This document shows, one piece after another, positions 33,001 through 34,022 of a DNA stretch of 34,022 nt. Position 1 is the first letter of the stretch. Every line of letters starts with the position of its first letter. Under the pieces are notes generated by a model, which was given only the letters and a program-made list of their open reading frames with translations, ran no database searches and was not told the DNA's origin. The position numbers and the translations under genes were made by a program. The stretch is from positions 1 through 34,022 of the forward strand of contig JADKKF010000011.1 in the NCBI GenBank assembly GCA_016720635.1, read 5' to 3'. This stretch comes from Saprospiraceae bacterium. GTDB lineage: Bacteria; Bacteroidota; Bacteroidia; Chitinophagales; Saprospiraceae.

Positions 33001-34022
33001 CGTCGTCCTATCTACATTGTCCCCTGTTGACCACTCATAGCTGCTGTAACCACTATCCGCTACCAATTCTATACTCGAACCTGCACATATGGCTGCATTT
33101 ATTGGCGATATACTCGGTGTCGGAGATAAGCCATTCGTCGCCGTTAAGCTTCCTACTGCTGTACACTCCCCATCTCCTACCGTCACTCGGTAGGTGCCCC
33201 CAGTTGTTATATTGATCGATTGGCTTACGGCTCCTGTACTCCATACATACGTACTGTAACCTGAGCCCGCATCTATCGTCTCGATTTCGCCTGGACACAA
33301 TACTACTGGGGTTGGCGTTATCACGGGTGGCACCAACGTACTCGCCGTCACTACTACCTCCCTGTCGCCTGACAGCCGCCGCGTTACCGTTACGGTATAG
33401 GTGCCCGCCATATTTACCGTCGTCGTTCTTGAACCTCGAGCCCGTACTCCATATATACCCACTATAACCTGATCCCGCATCCAACACTACTACACTGCTT
33501 GGGCATATCACGGGTGATGCTGGTGTTATACTTGGTGGTGTAACCACCGTTTCTATAATTTCTTTACTCGAGGTCCCTTACAGCCACTTGCATTCGTTAC
33601 CGTCACTGTATAAAATCCTGCCGCATTCACTACTATCATATTGCTCGTACCTCCAGTTGACCACATATACTGGCTGAAGCCTCCTCCTACATTTAAGGTT
33701 TGACTTCCTCCTGGACATATGGATGATGGGCCCGTTATATTTACGCTTACACTCGCTATATTTACTACTTCAACACTGCTCGTTGATACGCATACCCCAT
33801 CGCTCACGCTTACTGTATATATGCCTGCTCCACTTACAATATTTGGATTGCCTACAAATCCATCACTCCACGTATAGGTCGTTCCTCCAGTGCCACTTAG
33901 GGTCGCGTTCGATCCTGCACATATACTCAAATTACCGGCAATCGAAGCAATTAAATTCGTCGATGTATTTACTACGAAACTTGTGCTGCTCGTACAGCCC
34001 GATGCCGTCTCCCGTCACCGTT
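27098..34022 (-). CDS. Giant SprB-repeat adhesin with T9SS type B C-terminus, frameshifted, 5' end outside window
   Basis: One continuous - strand gene, broken into open pieces at about 27098-29383, 29444-30151, 30148-30438, 30392-31270, 31179-31430, 31486-31770, a short piece 31770-31909, 31909-33480, 33480-33547 and 33553-33930. Protein motifs run straight across every break, so the product is one polypeptide of more than 2,300 residues. From N to C it has at least eight Ig-like repeats, about twenty SprB-type repeats, one more Ig-like unit and a gliding-motility/T9SS type B sorting domain. By analogy with SprB it should be secreted by the type IX system and displayed on the surface for adhesion or gliding. 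The DNA is visibly richer in G and C than neighbouring genes. Start and signal peptide are not in the window. Confidence 0.9.
27101..27403 (-). other. Gliding motility/T9SS type B sorting domain of the adhesin
   Basis: About 100 residues: KIYVPNVFSPNGDGINDVFR, KVNYLRVFDRWGNMTYEEKD, GWDGVFQTKLMNPAVFVYDI, then KDGSTVKFTGDVTLTE at the stop. The PNxFSPNGDGxND, FDRWGxxxF and GWDG...PxxVYVY signature is diagnostic of the CHU_C/type B signal. Confidence 0.95.
27650..32255 (-). repeat. About twenty SprB-type repeats
   Basis: Each unit is about 70-80 residues: a CG..NG (or SC.G..DG) opening, a GG..PY.Y.W turn, a LxxGxYxVTVTD(A/N)NGC segment and a short linker. Representative openings are SCGQNNGSLTL, SCGLNNGQLDV, TCGQSNGSISV, SCGGINGSITV, SCAGLSDGSLA and SCLRPTGGVTL. 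The matching DNA gives many long antisense open frames on the + strand that are not genes. Confidence 0.88.
32255..34022 (-). repeat. Eight or more Ig-like repeats upstream of the SprB repeats
   Basis: Units of about 80 residues with ICxGSSVELDAGSGYSTYxW, STG..SQ.ITV...GTYTVTVT and NANGCKGTSSV.V. Openings recognised: ICAGSNATL, ICPGGSQTL, ICPSSVVVL, LCPGEIETI, ICAGSSIEL, ICLGSDVEL, ICSGSSVVL and ICSGQTTQL. The array continues past the window end. Confidence 0.85.

Noticed and set aside
27545..33215. Many long + strand open frames rich in Ser, Pro and Thr across the adhesin
   Set aside because: They are antisense shadows of the repetitive coding strand; the - strand encodes clear SprB and Ig-like repeats with a T9SS domain.
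27650..34022. Possible CRISPR-like periodic repeats
   Set aside because: The period is over 200 nt, repeats are degenerate, and they translate into adhesin domains.

Overview
The window comes from a member of the Bacteroidota, most likely a free-living, gliding or surface-associated lineage. Several independent signs support this. Two secreted proteins end in type IX secretion (T9SS) type A sorting domains, and a very large adhesin ends in the gliding-motility/T9SS type B domain with SprB-type repeats. Promoters fit the Bacteroidota pattern TTG-N20-TAnnTTTG. The genes are AT-rich and mostly lack Shine-Dalgarno sites. Genus cannot be fixed from the sequence alone. No rRNA, CRISPR array, transposase or phage gene was seen.

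Layout. 0.3-3.7 kb (+): a row of small, heavily frameshifted genes: a tandem MliC-like lysozyme-inhibitor lipoprotein, then a redox/stress cluster (FMN reductase, Fer4_19 4Fe-4S protein, OsmC peroxidase, YjdJ-type acetyltransferase), a small membrane protein and an outer-membrane barrel. 3.7-4.4 kb: noncoding DNA rich in hairpins. 4.4-8.4 kb (+): pirin, a YhcG/DUF1016 PD-(D/E)XK nuclease, an AraC regulator and an exported cupin. 8.4-12.2 kb (+): an accessory stretch with a dead ParE toxin, a T9SS cargo protein, two lipoproteins, a Gly/Ala-rich hydrophobic polypeptide and a two-helix membrane protein. 12.3-19.1 kb (-): a complete CzcCBA-type heavy-metal efflux operon, headed by a Cys/His-rich exported protein and followed by a hotdog (DUF4442) protein. 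19.4-20.0 kb (+): a Lys/Ala/Glu-rich exported protein. 20.1-20.6 kb: a second dead ParE copy inverted relative to the first. 20.6-25.4 kb (-): a conserved hypothetical protein, a 2-aminomuconate-deaminase-like RidA protein, MlaF, MlaE and aconitase. 25.6 kb (-): a CAT-anticodon tRNA, probably Ile2. 26-26.8 kb (+): a T9SS cargo protein between two copies of a GGGCGTCC...CCCTCACGC repeat. 27.1 kb to the window end (-): the C-terminal ~2,300 residues of a repeat adhesin whose start lies outside the window.

A dominant technical feature is the number of single-base indels. Aconitase, CzcB, CzcC, pirin and the adhesin are all split, yet keep family motifs on both sides of each break, often at a homopolymer. 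Consensus error is the simplest explanation for many of these, so apparent pseudogenes outside the ParE copies should be read cautiously. The ParE copies share the same broken codon and are better candidates for true decay.

Most unusual signals: the 0.47-kb inverted repeat pair carrying ParE remnants around an 11-kb segment; a four-copy family of paired-hairpin repeats; two matching 27-nt palindromes spaced exactly 54 nt apart inside the yhcG coding sequence; and a small Gly/Ala-rich hydrophobic polypeptide with a perfect AGGAGG ribosome site followed 1 nt later by a two-helix membrane protein, a bacteriocin/immunity-like layout.
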